A DNA stretch of 64,000 bases from Butyrivibrio fibrisolvens (GTDB taxonomy: Bacteria; Bacillota; Clostridia; Lachnospirales; Lachnospiraceae). Under the pieces are notes generated by a model, which saw only the letters and a list, made by a program, of their open reading frames with translations, was not told where the DNA came from and made no database searches. The stretch covers positions 620,001 through 684,000 of the forward strand of contig NZ_CP146963.1 in assembly GCF_037113525.1 (NCBI RefSeq), read 5' to 3'. This document shows positions 1 through 8,261 of this stretch, in pieces. Within the stretch, counting starts at the first letter, position 1. Every line of letters begins with the position of its first letter. The translations under genes were made by a program, and so were the position numbers.

Positions 1-746
1 AGACAGTTATCCATCGTAAGCCTAATGATAGCTGGATAGTCAAATCAGCTACTGTATCACAGGAATCTGATGGAAAGTTCTATATTTCCGTATTGTTTGA
101 GATTGCAGATAGTAAAAATACCTATGTAGCAGACACGAATAACTGTATTGGTCTAGATTATGCTTCTGACGGCTTGTATGTAGATAATAATGGTAACGTT
201 GGTACAAATCACAAATACTATCGTGAAAGCCATGATAAGCTTGCTAAATCACAACGTAGGCTGTCACGTATGCAAGGCTCTAAAAAGCATGAAATCAAAT
301 CCAATAATTACCTAAAGCAACTCCGTAAAGTAAACAAAATACATAGACATATCGCTAATCAGAGATTAGATAATCTGCATAAAATATCTACTGAGATAGC
401 CAATCAGTACGATGTTGTATGCGTAGAATCTCTGAACATGAAATCTATGTCAAATAAAGGTTTTGGTAATGGCAAAGCTACTCTTGATAATGGATACGGT
501 ATGTTTCTGTCAATGCTTGAATATAAGTTATCAGAAAGAAACAAATATCTTGTAAAAGTAGATAAGTGGTTTCCATCATCACAGATATGTCATTGTTGTG
601 GAAAGATACATCCTGAGATGAAAAATCTCACAATTCGTACAATGAAATGTGATTGCGGTCTTACAATAAGCCGTGACCAGAACGCTGCTATTAATATCTT
701 ACGTGAGGGATTACGTATACTAAACGAATCTTTTGCAGTAGCTTAA
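1..746 (+). CDS. tnpB: IS200/IS605-family TnpB (OrfB) RNA-guided nuclease, 5' end outside window
   Basis: The frame is open from base 3, so the gene starts upstream of the window; the TTG at 93 is internal. The visible part covers the RuvC-like nuclease and zinc finger of TnpB, the reRNA-guided endonuclease that helps retain IS200/IS605 elements. Seen: RuvC-I aspartate in GLDYASDG, RuvC-II glutamate in VCVESLNM, a C-terminal zinc finger (CHCCG, then CDCG), and the RuvC-III aspartate in SRDQNAAINIL. All three acidic residues are intact, so the nuclease could be active. It is followed directly by the element's right end (747-901). Whether a TnpA transposase lies upstream cannot be seen. Confidence 0.93.
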   Translation, partial: TVIHRKPNDSWIVKSATVSQESDGKFYISVLFEIADSKNTYVADTNNCIGLDYASDGLYVDNNGNVGTNHKYYRESHDKLAKSQRRLSRMQGSKKHEIKSNNYLKQLRKVNKIHRHIANQRLDNLHKISTEIANQYDVVCVESLNMKSMSNKGFGNGKATLDNGYGMFLSMLEYKLSERNKYLVKVDKWFPSSQICHCCGKIHPEMKNLTIRTMKCDCGLTISRDQNAAINILREGLRILNESFAVA

Positions 747-901
747 AAATTAAATATACAGTAGGGATGGAATAGCCCTAACTTATACGCCTGTGGACAT
801 TGTGTAAGACATTGAGTTGCGTATCATCGTAGCCAATGCAGTAGTGGTTGAAGCAGGAAGCTCCGACTTCAAATGCGTAGCATTAAGTCGGAGTAGTTCA
901 C
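747..901 (+). mobile_element. Right end of IS200/IS605-type element with reRNA (omega RNA)-like tail
   Basis: The 155 bases after the tnpB stop have the layout of IS605-group right ends. A structured stretch ends in a hairpin (GCTCCGACTT at 869-878 pairing with AAGTCGGAG at 885-893), followed by TAGTTCAC ending at 901. In related elements the reRNA scaffold stops at this TTCAC-type end and the next bases of flanking DNA act as guide. Here the guide would begin at base 902 (GATACTATTACTAATAATCC). The boundary is inferred from resemblance, not from an empty-site comparison. Confidence 0.7.
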
Positions 902-984
902 GATACTATTACTAATAATCCTTTGTACTTAGCAAGAATGACCATTTATGTTAGTGCGGTCATAATATATGCAATATATTAAAA

Positions 985-1023
985 CTTCCCACTTTGGCGA
1001 TACTGCATCGTCCTAGTGGGAAG
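985..1023 (+). promoter_or_regulatory. Stem-loop in the leader of the truncated esterase
   Basis: CTTCCCACT (985-993) pairs perfectly with AGTGGGAAG (1015-1023), and an inner GCGAT/ATCGT stem extends it. There is no T-run after it, so it is not a standard terminator. It ends 28 bases before the esterase-fragment start and may be a leader structure left from the intact gene. Confidence 0.4.
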
Positions 1024-1051
1024 TGACATGATTTAAACTCGGGAGGAACTT

Positions 1052-1627
1052 ATGGTAGCAAATGAAAACTGGGAAAATGTAAGGATACTTGGAAGGACCC
1101 CTGTAACAGATACAGGGCTTGATCTTATCTGGTCAGGAAGCGGCGTCGAATTTATATTTAGAGGTTTAGAGCTTGGAATCAAGATAACAGGAGGAGATTC
1201 TGTCTATCAGCCGTGGATAAGCCTTCTTGTTGACGGAGCATGGATCATGCATATGCCTGTTCAGGAAGGTACCAATAAAGTTATGATGCTCAAAGGACTT
1301 GATCCAAGCACAGCTCACAACATAAGAATAGTCAAAGATACACAGGCAATGCCTGATGATAAAGATTCATTTGTTATTTTAAATTCACTTGTATACGAGG
1401 GTGAAATAAGTAAGACTCCTGATTACAGGTACAGGATCGAGTTTGTAGGAGACAGTATAACAAGCGGCGAAGGTCTTCTTGGAGCACATGATGCCATGGA
1501 CTGGATAAGTCCTTATTTTAGCGTAGAGAATCACTACGGCGTGATGACGGCGCAGGCTCTTAATGCTGAGTACAGGCTTATATCCTGTCCTGAACTTTTC
1601 ATGTCAAAGCCTGTTAATCATGCTTAA
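1052..1627 (+). pseudogene. 3'-truncated CE2-like SGNH esterase fragment
   Basis: The first 178 residues parallel the intact esterase at 3024-4094 almost residue for residue, through the N-terminal beta-sandwich domain and the catalytic-serine block FVGDSITSGEG. Similarity stops abruptly after NAEYRLIS (about base 1584); 13 unrelated residues and a stop follow. Block III (GTND) and the catalytic-histidine block (HPG) are missing, so it should be inactive. A good ribosome binding site (GGGAGGAA) precedes the ATG, so it may still be translated. A 3' esterase end without a body at 6385-6504 could be the other end of the same gene. Confidence 0.85.
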
Positions 1628-1674
1628 TATAATAGTATCTAGTTAAATTATGACATTTGGAAATAGTTGAATGT

Positions 1675-1717
1675 GGCTGCAAGCTTAGAAAATATTTATG
1701 GCTTGTAGCTTTTCTTT
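1675..1717 (+). terminator. Intrinsic terminator after the truncated esterase
   Basis: GCTGCAAGC (1676-1684) pairs with GCTTGTAGC (1701-1709, one G-U pair), followed by TTTTCTTT. Confidence 0.6.
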
Positions 1718-1731
1718 ATAATATTAAATAA

Positions 1732-1776
1732 TCAAAAATAAGGCATTCTATGAAAATGTAAATCATAGAACACCTT
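1732..1776 (-). terminator. Intrinsic terminator of the zinc-ribbon gene
   Basis: Read on the minus strand, AAGG..TTCTATGA pairs with TCATAGAA..CCTT (1740-1776) and is followed by a T-rich run. It lies 78 bases past the stop of the minus-strand gene. Confidence 0.6.
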
Positions 1777-1853
1777 ACCTTTAAATAAACAAGAAAAGAT
1801 ACCTGTACATTATGCTTTAATGGTTGATGAATTTTGTAACAGTATTAAAATAA

Positions 1854-2543
1854 TTATGCTAATTCTTTGAGTGCATCAGATATCACCAGAGTACGTAAAT
1901 AAGCAGTTTGCTGTCTTTGCATATCAGTAATCTGCTGAGTCATTTGTTGCTGTACCCATCTATCTTTCTGCTCTACAAATAGGTTTAGAGCTTCTTTCAA
2001 AGAGTCTGCTCGTCCTTCTACAAGGCATTTATATATGTATTCAGCTGCTATGTAATATCTATAGTCATCCGGAAGAACAAGTAGTTCTTCACAATAATTG
2101 TTTTTTATATATTGTGTTGACTCTTCCTTAATTGCTGAAATCTTTCGGTCATTTTTTGTTTTTCGATATTTTTTAGCAATGGATGGTGGTAATACCGCAA
2201 AAGCTAAAGCATATATATTATTAGGTCCTAATATAATTAATCCAATTATGAATCCTGCTATACCCAAAATAACACTGCCCCACGTGGGAATGGTATTATT
2301 AGCAATACGATTCTCTTCTTGTGAGTATTCATCTATTTTTTTGTAAATAGGAAGAGATACTTCTAATGCATGAATTAAATTATTAAGCTCACTAGAATCA
2401 TTATTCATAGTTGAAGATTGTGCATAATTTCTGGACTTTATTATTGTTGATTCGTTATTGCTTGATGATTCTAATTCGCTTCCGCAATTACCACAGTATT
2501 TCTGATCATCATCCATTTGATTGCCACATTTTGTACAGTACAT
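1854..2543 (-). CDS. Zinc-ribbon membrane protein under c-di-GMP riboswitch control
   Basis: A 229-residue protein. The N-terminus is a zinc ribbon with two CxxC knuckles (CTKCG and CGNCG, residues 3-21), then a polar Ser/Asn-rich linker, then a hydrophobic segment at about 90-118, probably one membrane hairpin or two short helices. The soluble C-terminal half is helical and Gln-rich (QQQMTQQITDMQRQQ). There is no signal peptide. The start is fixed by AAGGAGG on the minus strand at 2549-2555. The leader holds a terminator and a cyclic-di-GMP-I aptamer (2573-2687), so expression should respond to c-di-GMP. The function is not recognised; a regulated membrane sensor or scaffold would fit, but this is inference. 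Confidence 0.85.
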   Translation of the reverse strand: MYCTKCGNQMDDDQKYCGNCGSELESSSNNESTIIKSRNYAQSSTMNNDSSELNNLIHALEVSLPIYKKIDEYSQEENRIANNTIPTWGSVILGIAGFIIGLIILGPNNIYALAFAVLPPSIAKKYRKTKNDRKISAIKEESTQYIKNNYCEELLVLPDDYRYYIAAEYIYKCLVEGRADSLKEALNLFVEQKDRWVQQQMTQQITDMQRQQTAYLRTLVISDALKELA

Positions 2544-2570
2544 TTTTACCTCCTTAAATAACTTCGTACT

Positions 2571-2602
2571 CCAAAAAAAAAACGATGCAAAAAACGCATC
2601 GC
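2571..2602 (-). terminator. Riboswitch expression-platform terminator
   Basis: On the minus strand, CGATGC and GCATCG (2583-2588 and 2596-2601) form a 6-bp stem with a 7-base loop, followed by an uninterrupted run of about 10 Ts. It lies between the c-di-GMP aptamer and the zinc-ribbon gene, where a transcription-controlling platform would be. Confidence 0.75.
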
Positions 2603-2611
2603 TAATGATCT

Positions 2612-2687
2612 ATCAATTGCAACTGGCTACCTAAGATAGGCCCTATAGCTTTGCGTCACTAGATTGCTCTAGTTTTGCCAATATGAT
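2612..2687 (-). promoter_or_regulatory. Cyclic-di-GMP-I (GEMM) riboswitch aptamer
   Basis: Read on the minus strand, the conserved GEMM-I blocks appear in order: GGCAAA, a P2 hairpin (ACTAGAGCAATCTAGT), GACGCAAAGCTATAGGGCCT, and AGGTAGCC closing P3. ATCA-T-ATTG at the 5' side pairs with CAATTGAT at the 3' side to make P1, with one bulged base. GACGCAAAGC and GGTAGCC are the most diagnostic elements. A terminator follows 10 bases later. Whether c-di-GMP turns the gene on or off cannot be read with confidence. Confidence 0.92.
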
Positions 2688-2689
2688 TT

Positions 2690-3023
2690 TGTGCAGGTTG
2701 AATATTATCACAATAAAAATAAAAAAACAAGTGGATTTGCGATAATTATAAAAAAGTGATCAACTAGATAATGTGATTGATAGTTCAAAGCCTTTTTGGC
2801 GCAAAATATTAAAAGATTGTTTTAGACTGTTAGCAGTTATATTGATTAAATATGAATCTTTGAGATTATCTTAAGACTTTATTCATATTAATCAAAAACG
2901 TAAGCCACCTATGCATAGCATGAGATATAATATTTCTATTGTGAGTTTTATGCTTTCACATCGCAACATATTTTTTATAACAAAAGATTTGAATCAGAAA
3001 GATTAAAAATAAGGGGGAGCATT
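2690..3023. other. AT-rich divergent intergenic region
   Basis: This holds the promoter side of the riboswitch transcript (minus) and of the intact esterase (plus). It is very AT-rich, with no coding frame or RNA gene recognised. The esterase ribosome binding site AAGGGGGAG lies at its right edge. Confidence 0.5.
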
Positions 3024-4094
3024 ATGCTGATAAATGATAATTGGAAGGATATCCGAATTCTAGGAAGAACACCTGTTATCGAAGAAAAACTTGAACTTAT
3101 CTGGTCAGGAAGCGGCGTCGAATTTATATTTAGAGGAACAGAACTTGGGATCGAGATAACAGGAGGAGATTCTGTCTATCAGCCGTGGATAAGCCTTATT
3201 ATGGACGGTGCATGGATCATGCATATGCCGGTTCAGGAGGGGACTAATAAAGTCATAATGCTAAAGGGACTGGATCCATCTACAAGCCACAACATCAGAA
3301 TTATAAAAGAGACGCAGGCAATGCCTGATGATCCTGACTCTTTTGTCATATTAAATTCTCTGTTATATGACGGCGAGGTATTAAAGACACCGGATTATAA
3401 GTACAGGATCGAATTTGTCGGAGACAGTATTACAAGCGGCGAAGGCCTTATTGGAGCTCGTGATGCCATGGACTGGATAAGCCCTTATTTTAGCACCGTC
3501 AATCATTATGGCGTTAAGACAGCACATGACCTTAATGCGGAGTACAGGCTTATATCACAGAGCGGATGGGGAGTTTCATGCGGCTGGGACAATAATATAA
3601 CAAGTACACTTCCTCTTGTATATGAAAGTGACAGGTGTCAAAGGGGCTTATCCGATCATGATTTTGATTCATGGAAAGCGGACGTCGTAGTCATCAACTT
3701 AGGAACCAATGATGAAGGCGCTTTTAGAAGCCCTGAATATACAGACCCTGAGACGCTTGCAGTTTATAAGAAGACACTTAATGATGATGGAAGCTATAGA
3801 GATAGTGATATAGATGTCATCAAAAGAAGCGTTATATCTTTTCTTAAAACTATAAGAAAAGATAATCCGGATGCGCAGCTTGTCTGGGTATACGGGATGA
3901 TAGGATATGGTCTTGGACAGTATCTTGAAGAAGCAGTAAATGAATATGTAGATGAGACCGGAGATACCAAAGCTTCCTATCTGCCGCTTTCTGATACCGA
4001 AGGCGAGGGATTTGGTTCAAGACAGCATCCGGGTATCATAAGTCATTCTAGATCAGCAGAAATAATAACAGCTTACCTCAAGGAAATAATTTAA
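3024..4094 (+). CDS. CE2-like SGNH carbohydrate acetylesterase, intracellular
   Basis: A 356-residue esterase with the two-domain plan of carbohydrate esterase family 2: an N-terminal beta-sandwich (about 1-120) and an SGNH hydrolase domain. Seen: block I FVGDSITSGEG with the presumed catalytic Ser near residue 134, block III NLGTNDEGAF near 226, and the catalytic-His block SRQHPG near 334. There is no signal peptide, so it probably removes acetyl groups from imported oligosaccharides in the cytoplasm. The family includes acetylxylan esterases from rumen Butyrivibrio. The start follows AAGGGGGAGC. The GGDEF/EAL gene begins 59 bases downstream, so the two may be co-transcribed. Fragments of related copies lie on both sides (1052-1627 and 6385-6504). 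Confidence 0.9.
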   Translation: MLINDNWKDIRILGRTPVIEEKLELIWSGSGVEFIFRGTELGIEITGGDSVYQPWISLIMDGAWIMHMPVQEGTNKVIMLKGLDPSTSHNIRIIKETQAMPDDPDSFVILNSLLYDGEVLKTPDYKYRIEFVGDSITSGEGLIGARDAMDWISPYFSTVNHYGVKTAHDLNAEYRLISQSGWGVSCGWDNNITSTLPLVYESDRCQRGLSDHDFDSWKADVVVINLGTNDEGAFRSPEYTDPETLAVYKKTLNDDGSYRDSDIDVIKRSVISFLKTIRKDNPDAQLVWVYGMIGYGLGQYLEEAVNEYVDETGDTKASYLPLSDTEGEGFGSRQHPGIISHSRSAEIITAYLKEII

Positions 4095-4153
4095 AAACCG
4101 ATATAAAGAGATATAGGGTATAAATGGATTTACATAGCTTTGAAGGAGTCATA

Positions 4154-6382
4154 ATGCCTGATATCAGATGTGTTACGGATAGTAATAACCTTGATTACAA
4201 TTTCTATGCCAAGATGTACAAAAGCAGTGAGGCCGATCCTCTGACCGGTCTTCTTACTATTGCAACTTTTCGCAAATATACCCAAACGATACTTGGAGAA
4301 ATAAGACAGCATGATTCAAGAGATGTTGTTGTGATCTACATCGATATCAGAGATTTCAAGGGAATCAATGAAGAGTTTGGCTTTGAGCAGGGAGATGAAG
4401 TATTAAGAAGCTTTGGTACTATTCTAAAAGAAGTTTTCTATGGCAGGGCCTGTGCCCATTTTCTGGCTGATCACTTTGTTGTGATGTGTTTTGAAGACGA
4501 GGCGTTAAAAGGTATCAAGGAAATTGAAAGAGTGCTGCATGAGACCTATAGCTTTAGAATGATCATGTTCGATGCAGGTATATACAGACTTGAAAGTATT
4601 AATGAGAGTATCATGAATGCCTGTGACAGAGCCAAGGATGCCATGGATGATATAAAGGGCATATATTCTCAGAATGTCCGTTTCTATGATGATGAGCTTA
4701 GCCTTAAGATCCGTAGGAAAAGATATATTATAAATGAACTTGATAAAGCCATAGCAAATGGCAATATTCAGGCCTGGCTTCAACCTATAATGAGAACATT
4801 GTCAGGAAGGCTGGCTGGAGTTGAAGCCCTTGCAAGATGGAATGATCCTATATATGGATTTATGAATCCTGCAGAATTCATAGGTATTTTGGAGGAATGC
4901 AAGCAGATCTATAAACTTGATATTGCTATTGTAAGAGCTGCCTGCAGGAATTTTAACAGATGGTATTCCCAGTATGGGACTGCGGTGCCTTTTTCAGTTA
5001 ATCTTAGCAGGATAGATTTCGAGATGTGCGATATCTTCTCTGAGATCAAGAAGGCTGCTTCTGAATATGATGTGGATCCAAAGTATATACGTATAGAGAT
5101 AACCGAGTCCGTTCTTATGCGTGAACCTGAGTTCATGAAAGAAGTTATAGCCAAATTTCATGAAGCAGGTTATGAAGTGTGGATGGATGATTTTGGAAGC
5201 GGATTCTCTTCATTGAATGTTATGAAGGAGTTTGATTTTGATCTTATCAAGATCGATATGACTTTCCTTCGTACATTTGATGATAAGTCCCATATTATCA
5301 TCCCGGCTATTATCAACATATCTAAAAAGCTCGGCAAGAAGACCCTTGCAGAAGGTGTTGAGACCAATGAGCATGTAGATGCTCTCCGCGAGTGGGGATG
5401 CGACATGATGCAGGGATATCTGTATCATAAGCCTGTACCGCCTGATGATGAATATATTCATATATTCGGCCAGAATCCTGAGACTGCAGAAACGGATCAT
5501 GACAGAAAGTTCTATGGTGAAGTCAGCTATGCTAATGTGCTCGACTCGTCTATTTTTTCTAAGATAGTAAGACCTGATGGAACTAAGATGAGGACTTCAC
5601 GGGCTGTTGCTATTGTAGAACTTAAAGATGATATGTTCAAGCTTATGTATACCAATGAGGCATTCAGATATACAATGAGCCAGGTTGATATAGACAGTGT
5701 AGAACTTGTCCAGAAGTACCTTAACGATAGCAGAAGACAGTACTATCATAAGATGCGCGAGCTCTTCCATTCGCTGTCATCTGATAATGAATATGTAGCA
5801 CAGGACTTCATATTAAGCGGTGAATTGTTCGTTATAAGAGCCAAGTTCATAGCCAGAGACACAGAAGAAGACAATGACAGAATGATGGGTATCATAACCC
5901 TTGAGAATATATCGAGATCTCCGTATCTCAAAGAGCAGAAGATGGTAGACTATGCCCTTCGTGATATCGTTAAGATCTTCGAAAGAATAGACCTGTGGCA
6001 TATAGATGAGAACTATGCAGAGGTCGTATATAACAGTGCGAATTTCTTCGTGGAAACAGGAAGACCGGCACTTGACTACGGAATGGAGATTTTCATTCAA
6101 AAAGAGGTATATCCCAAGGATAGCGCCAGATACAGACAGTTCATGAATTATAAGACTATATTGGACAGGATACATTCAAGCGGGATGGGATTTGTATCAG
6201 AGAACTTCAGGTTCCGTGATAAAAACGACCGTGACAAGTTCATATGGAAGACATTCCTTATGGTGGATGCCTCTACTCATGATGAAAGAAGGGTCTATGC
6301 CTGCATAAGGCCTAGCGATTCACCTGCACGTATGAATGGCTACCAAAGCTTCCTTGAAAATAAGGGCGATACATTATCATGA
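4154..6382 (+). CDS. GGDEF-EAL protein, probable c-di-GMP phosphodiesterase
   Basis: A 742-residue cytoplasmic protein. I chose the ATG at 4154, preceded by GAAGGAG at 4142-4148, over the ATG at 4124. Residues 25-165 form a GGDEF domain whose signature is degenerate (LADHFVVM where RxGGDEF is expected), so it should not make c-di-GMP. Residues 185-430 form an EAL domain with the catalytic set intact: GVEALARW, VNLSR, EITES, DDFGSGFSSL, IKIDM, EGVET and QGYLYHKP. Hydrolysis of c-di-GMP is therefore likely. The C-terminal 300 residues look like one or two PAS-type sensory regions but carry no motif I can name. The stop overlaps the esterase 3' remnant that follows. Confidence 0.9.
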   Translation: MPDIRCVTDSNNLDYNFYAKMYKSSEADPLTGLLTIATFRKYTQTILGEIRQHDSRDVVVIYIDIRDFKGINEEFGFEQGDEVLRSFGTILKEVFYGRACAHFLADHFVVMCFEDEALKGIKEIERVLHETYSFRMIMFDAGIYRLESINESIMNACDRAKDAMDDIKGIYSQNVRFYDDELSLKIRRKRYIINELDKAIANGNIQAWLQPIMRTLSGRLAGVEALARWNDPIYGFMNPAEFIGILEECKQIYKLDIAIVRAACRNFNRWYSQYGTAVPFSVNLSRIDFEMCDIFSEIKKAASEYDVDPKYIRIEITESVLMREPEFMKEVIAKFHEAGYEVWMDDFGSGFSSLNVMKEFDFDLIKIDMTFLRTFDDKSHIIIPAIINISKKLGKKTLAEGVETNEHVDALREWGCDMMQGYLYHKPVPPDDEYIHIFGQNPETAETDHDRKFYGEVSYANVLDSSIFSKIVRPDGTKMRTSRAVAIVELKDDMFKLMYTNEAFRYTMSQVDIDSVELVQKYLNDSRRQYYHKMRELFHSLSSDNEYVAQDFILSGELFVIRAKFIARDTEEDNDRMMGIITLENISRSPYLKEQKMVDYALRDIVKIFERIDLWHIDENYAEVVYNSANFFVETGRPALDYGMEIFIQKEVYPKDSARYRQFMNYKTILDRIHSSGMGFVSENFRFRDKNDRDKFIWKTFLMVDASTHDERRVYACIRPSDSPARMNGYQSFLENKGDTLS

Positions 6383-6384
6383 CC

Positions 6385-6504
6385 TCATACCTTGCTCTTC
6401 CCGATACTAAAACGGACGGCTTTGGATCAAGGCAGCATCCGGGCCCTGTAAGTCACAAAAATGCAGCTAACGTGATAGTGGATTATCTAAAAGAAGTAAT
6501 ATGA
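6385..6504 (+). pseudogene. Orphan 3' end of a CE2-like esterase gene
   Basis: Translated from 6385, this encodes 39 residues beginning SYLALPDTKTDG and containing FGSRQHPG, VSHKNAA and a final DYLKEVI before TGA. This matches the last 40 residues of the intact esterase (SYLPLSDTEGEG, FGSRQHPG, ISHSRSA, AYLKEII). Only the catalytic-His region survives. It begins at the end of the phosphodiesterase gene. An ATG at 6379 overlaps that stop as ATGA, so a short peptide might be made by coupling, but no function is expected. Confidence 0.85.
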
Positions 6505-6621
6505 CGTGAGTATTATAGGATCACATAATAATACCGATATATAGATATATGAATATCCAGTTTGTTTTCAGGCTGGAGGGCGAGGTGCCATGGTGCTACC
6601 ACAGATTTTATTGGAGGTTAT

Positions 6622-6710
6622 GAGTTTATCTGCGATAAACTCTGCGAATTGGTGTCGCGAGCTCCACCAATTTAACCATTAGTCACTCGTTTCACTCGTG
6701 ACATGAGGTT
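6622..6710 (+). repeat. Interspersed three-hairpin repeat, copy A
   Basis: A variable hairpin (GAGTTTATC/GATAAACTC, 6622-6642) is followed by a conserved core, CGAATTGGTGTC at 6645 onward, AGCTCCACCAAT, and AACCATTAGTCACTC, then an imperfect GTCAC..GTGAC hairpin and ACATGAGGT. The core recurs in inverted orientation at 21434-21523. ATTGGTG and CACCAAT pair inside the core. It sits just before the ribosome binding site of the gene at 6716. Confidence 0.7.
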
Positions 6711-6715
6711 TTGTT

Positions 6716-7228
6716 ATGGGCTATTCAGTTACATCGAACGTCTATCTCCGTAATCTTTACGGGAATAATAAAGATTATATTAGCGGAAGTACAAGATCGC
6801 AGGCTTCTAAGAAAACAGTTATAAGCGCTGATTCCCAGGCGCTGGCTAAGGGCGCTAAGATCATGACTGGTCTTGACTACGGAACTAAAGCCAAGGATGA
6901 TGACATTGAGAATTCACTGCTTGGAAATAATCTCAAGGCTTTTATCGATTCGTATAACAATACACTGAATTCGGCATCAGGTTCTGAACTTAGGGATATC
7001 AAAAAACTTGCAGATAAATTAAAGGATTTTAGCAAGGAATATGAATCTGAGCTTGAAAAACTTGGAATAACTTTTGATGAGAAGGGATATATGTCACTGG
7101 CATCGGCAGCTGTAGAAAATCTTGATAATAAAAAGTTTGAAAAAATATTTGGTCAGGATTCCGATTTTACAAAGACGGTAAGAACACTTGCTAAAAAACT
7201 TTACAGACATATAGATGCATCCGTCTGA
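6716..7228 (+). CDS. Small FliD-like hook-associated protein homologue
   Basis: A 170-residue soluble protein with no signal peptide. The N-terminal 75 residues are polar and probably disordered. The rest is helical and resembles the C-terminal end of flagellar cap proteins: FIDSYNNTLNSAS (compare the family's LV.SYN.LLD), then KLGITFDEKGYMSLASAAVENL, the 'LGI...G.L..D...L' pattern near the FliD C-terminus. The larger protein at 52158-53456 shares this pattern. It lacks FliD domains D2 and D3 and could be a flagellum- or surface-associated variant. The start ATG follows ACATGAGGTTTTGTT. The function is inferred from weak similarity only. Confidence 0.65.
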   Translation: MGYSVTSNVYLRNLYGNNKDYISGSTRSQASKKTVISADSQALAKGAKIMTGLDYGTKAKDDDIENSLLGNNLKAFIDSYNNTLNSASGSELRDIKKLADKLKDFSKEYESELEKLGITFDEKGYMSLASAAVENLDNKKFEKIFGQDSDFTKTVRTLAKKLYRHIDASV

Positions 7229-7305
7229 TGTAAAGAGGAACATACCTTTTATTATTTACAATAATTTGGTAAGATGTATTACAACCTAATAGATAAATAT
7301 CGTAT

Positions 7306-7328
7306 ACCCCATTGCCACCGGTAATGGG
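7306..7328 (+). terminator. Hairpin, possible terminator before the glycosyltransferase
   Basis: CCCCATTGCC and GGTAATGGGG pair almost fully with a short loop. Only a weak T-run follows, so it may be a leader hairpin rather than a terminator. Confidence 0.4.
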
Positions 7329-7352
7329 GCCTTAGTTGTGGGAGAAAATAGG

Positions 7353-8135
7353 ATGAATAATAAGCCCGGCATTGATGACAAAGTCAGCATAATAGTACCT
7401 GTTCATAACGCAAGGGACTATATAGCAAATACAATTAAGATGGTAGAAGCACAGACCTACACTAACTGGGAGCTGGTGCTTGTTGACGATGCATCAACAG
7501 ATGACAGTGTTGAAATAATAACAAGCGCTATCGAAGAAAGCTCTTTTTCTCAGGAACACTTTGTTCTGATCCTTAAAAATAAGAATGAGAAAGCTGCAGC
7601 TGCCAGAAACACAGGCCTTGACAGGGCATCAGGAAGATACATAGCTTTCCTTGACGCTGACGATGTGTGGCTTCCAGAAAAGCTTCAAAAAGAGCTTGAA
7701 TTTATGAAAAAAGAAAGAGCCTCTTTTGTCTTCATGTCATATGAATTTGGTGATGAAGATGCAAAGCTTACAGGCAAGATAGTAAGAGTTCCTGACAGTC
7801 TTGATTTTAAACATGCACTTTCAAGAACTGTTATCTTTACTTCAACAACACTTTTTGACACCAAACATCTTGATAAAAAACTCATATACATGCCACTGAT
7901 AGAAAGCGAAGATACAGCAACCTGGTGGAGTATATTAAAAACGGGTGTTATCGCAAGAGGACTTGATGAACCTCTCGTTATATATAGAAGACCGGCTCAT
8001 TCGCTGTCATCTAATAAGCTTGTTGCGATTAAGCGTATATGGAGATTGTATAGAGAGATAGCGAAGCTTAATGTCTTTTCTTCACTTGTAAATCTTGTGG
8101 GATGGGCTTATCGTGCAACTGTAAGGCGCATTTAA
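7353..8135 (+). CDS. Family 2 glycosyltransferase
   Basis: A 260-residue GT-A fold transferase. VSIIVPVHNARDYI starts the nucleotide-binding fold, LVDDASTDDS carries the conserved Asp pair, AAARNTGLDRASG lies in the middle, and FLDADDVW is the DxD metal site. The EDTATWW segment is typical of the acceptor region in WcaA/EpsH-like enzymes. There are no transmembrane helices. GGGAG about 8 bases ahead supports the ATG at 7353 rather than the GTG at 7338. Donor and acceptor cannot be told from sequence. Its neighbours (FliD-like protein, pth) do not point to a pathway. Confidence 0.88.
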   Translation: MNNKPGIDDKVSIIVPVHNARDYIANTIKMVEAQTYTNWELVLVDDASTDDSVEIITSAIEESSFSQEHFVLILKNKNEKAAAARNTGLDRASGRYIAFLDADDVWLPEKLQKELEFMKKERASFVFMSYEFGDEDAKLTGKIVRVPDSLDFKHALSRTVIFTSTTLFDTKHLDKKLIYMPLIESEDTATWWSILKTGVIARGLDEPLVIYRRPAHSLSSNKLVAIKRIWRLYREIAKLNVFSSLVNLVGWAYRATVRRI

Positions 8136-8261
8136 AGAATTCAAGAAATCTTTGAAAAGTAAGTATACAGTAAATATAAAAAGGTTGGTAGAAAGTAATA
8201 TTAAAAGTATTTGATATAAGAGGCTGACATAAGCTAAACAATACTAAAAGGCGGAATATTG

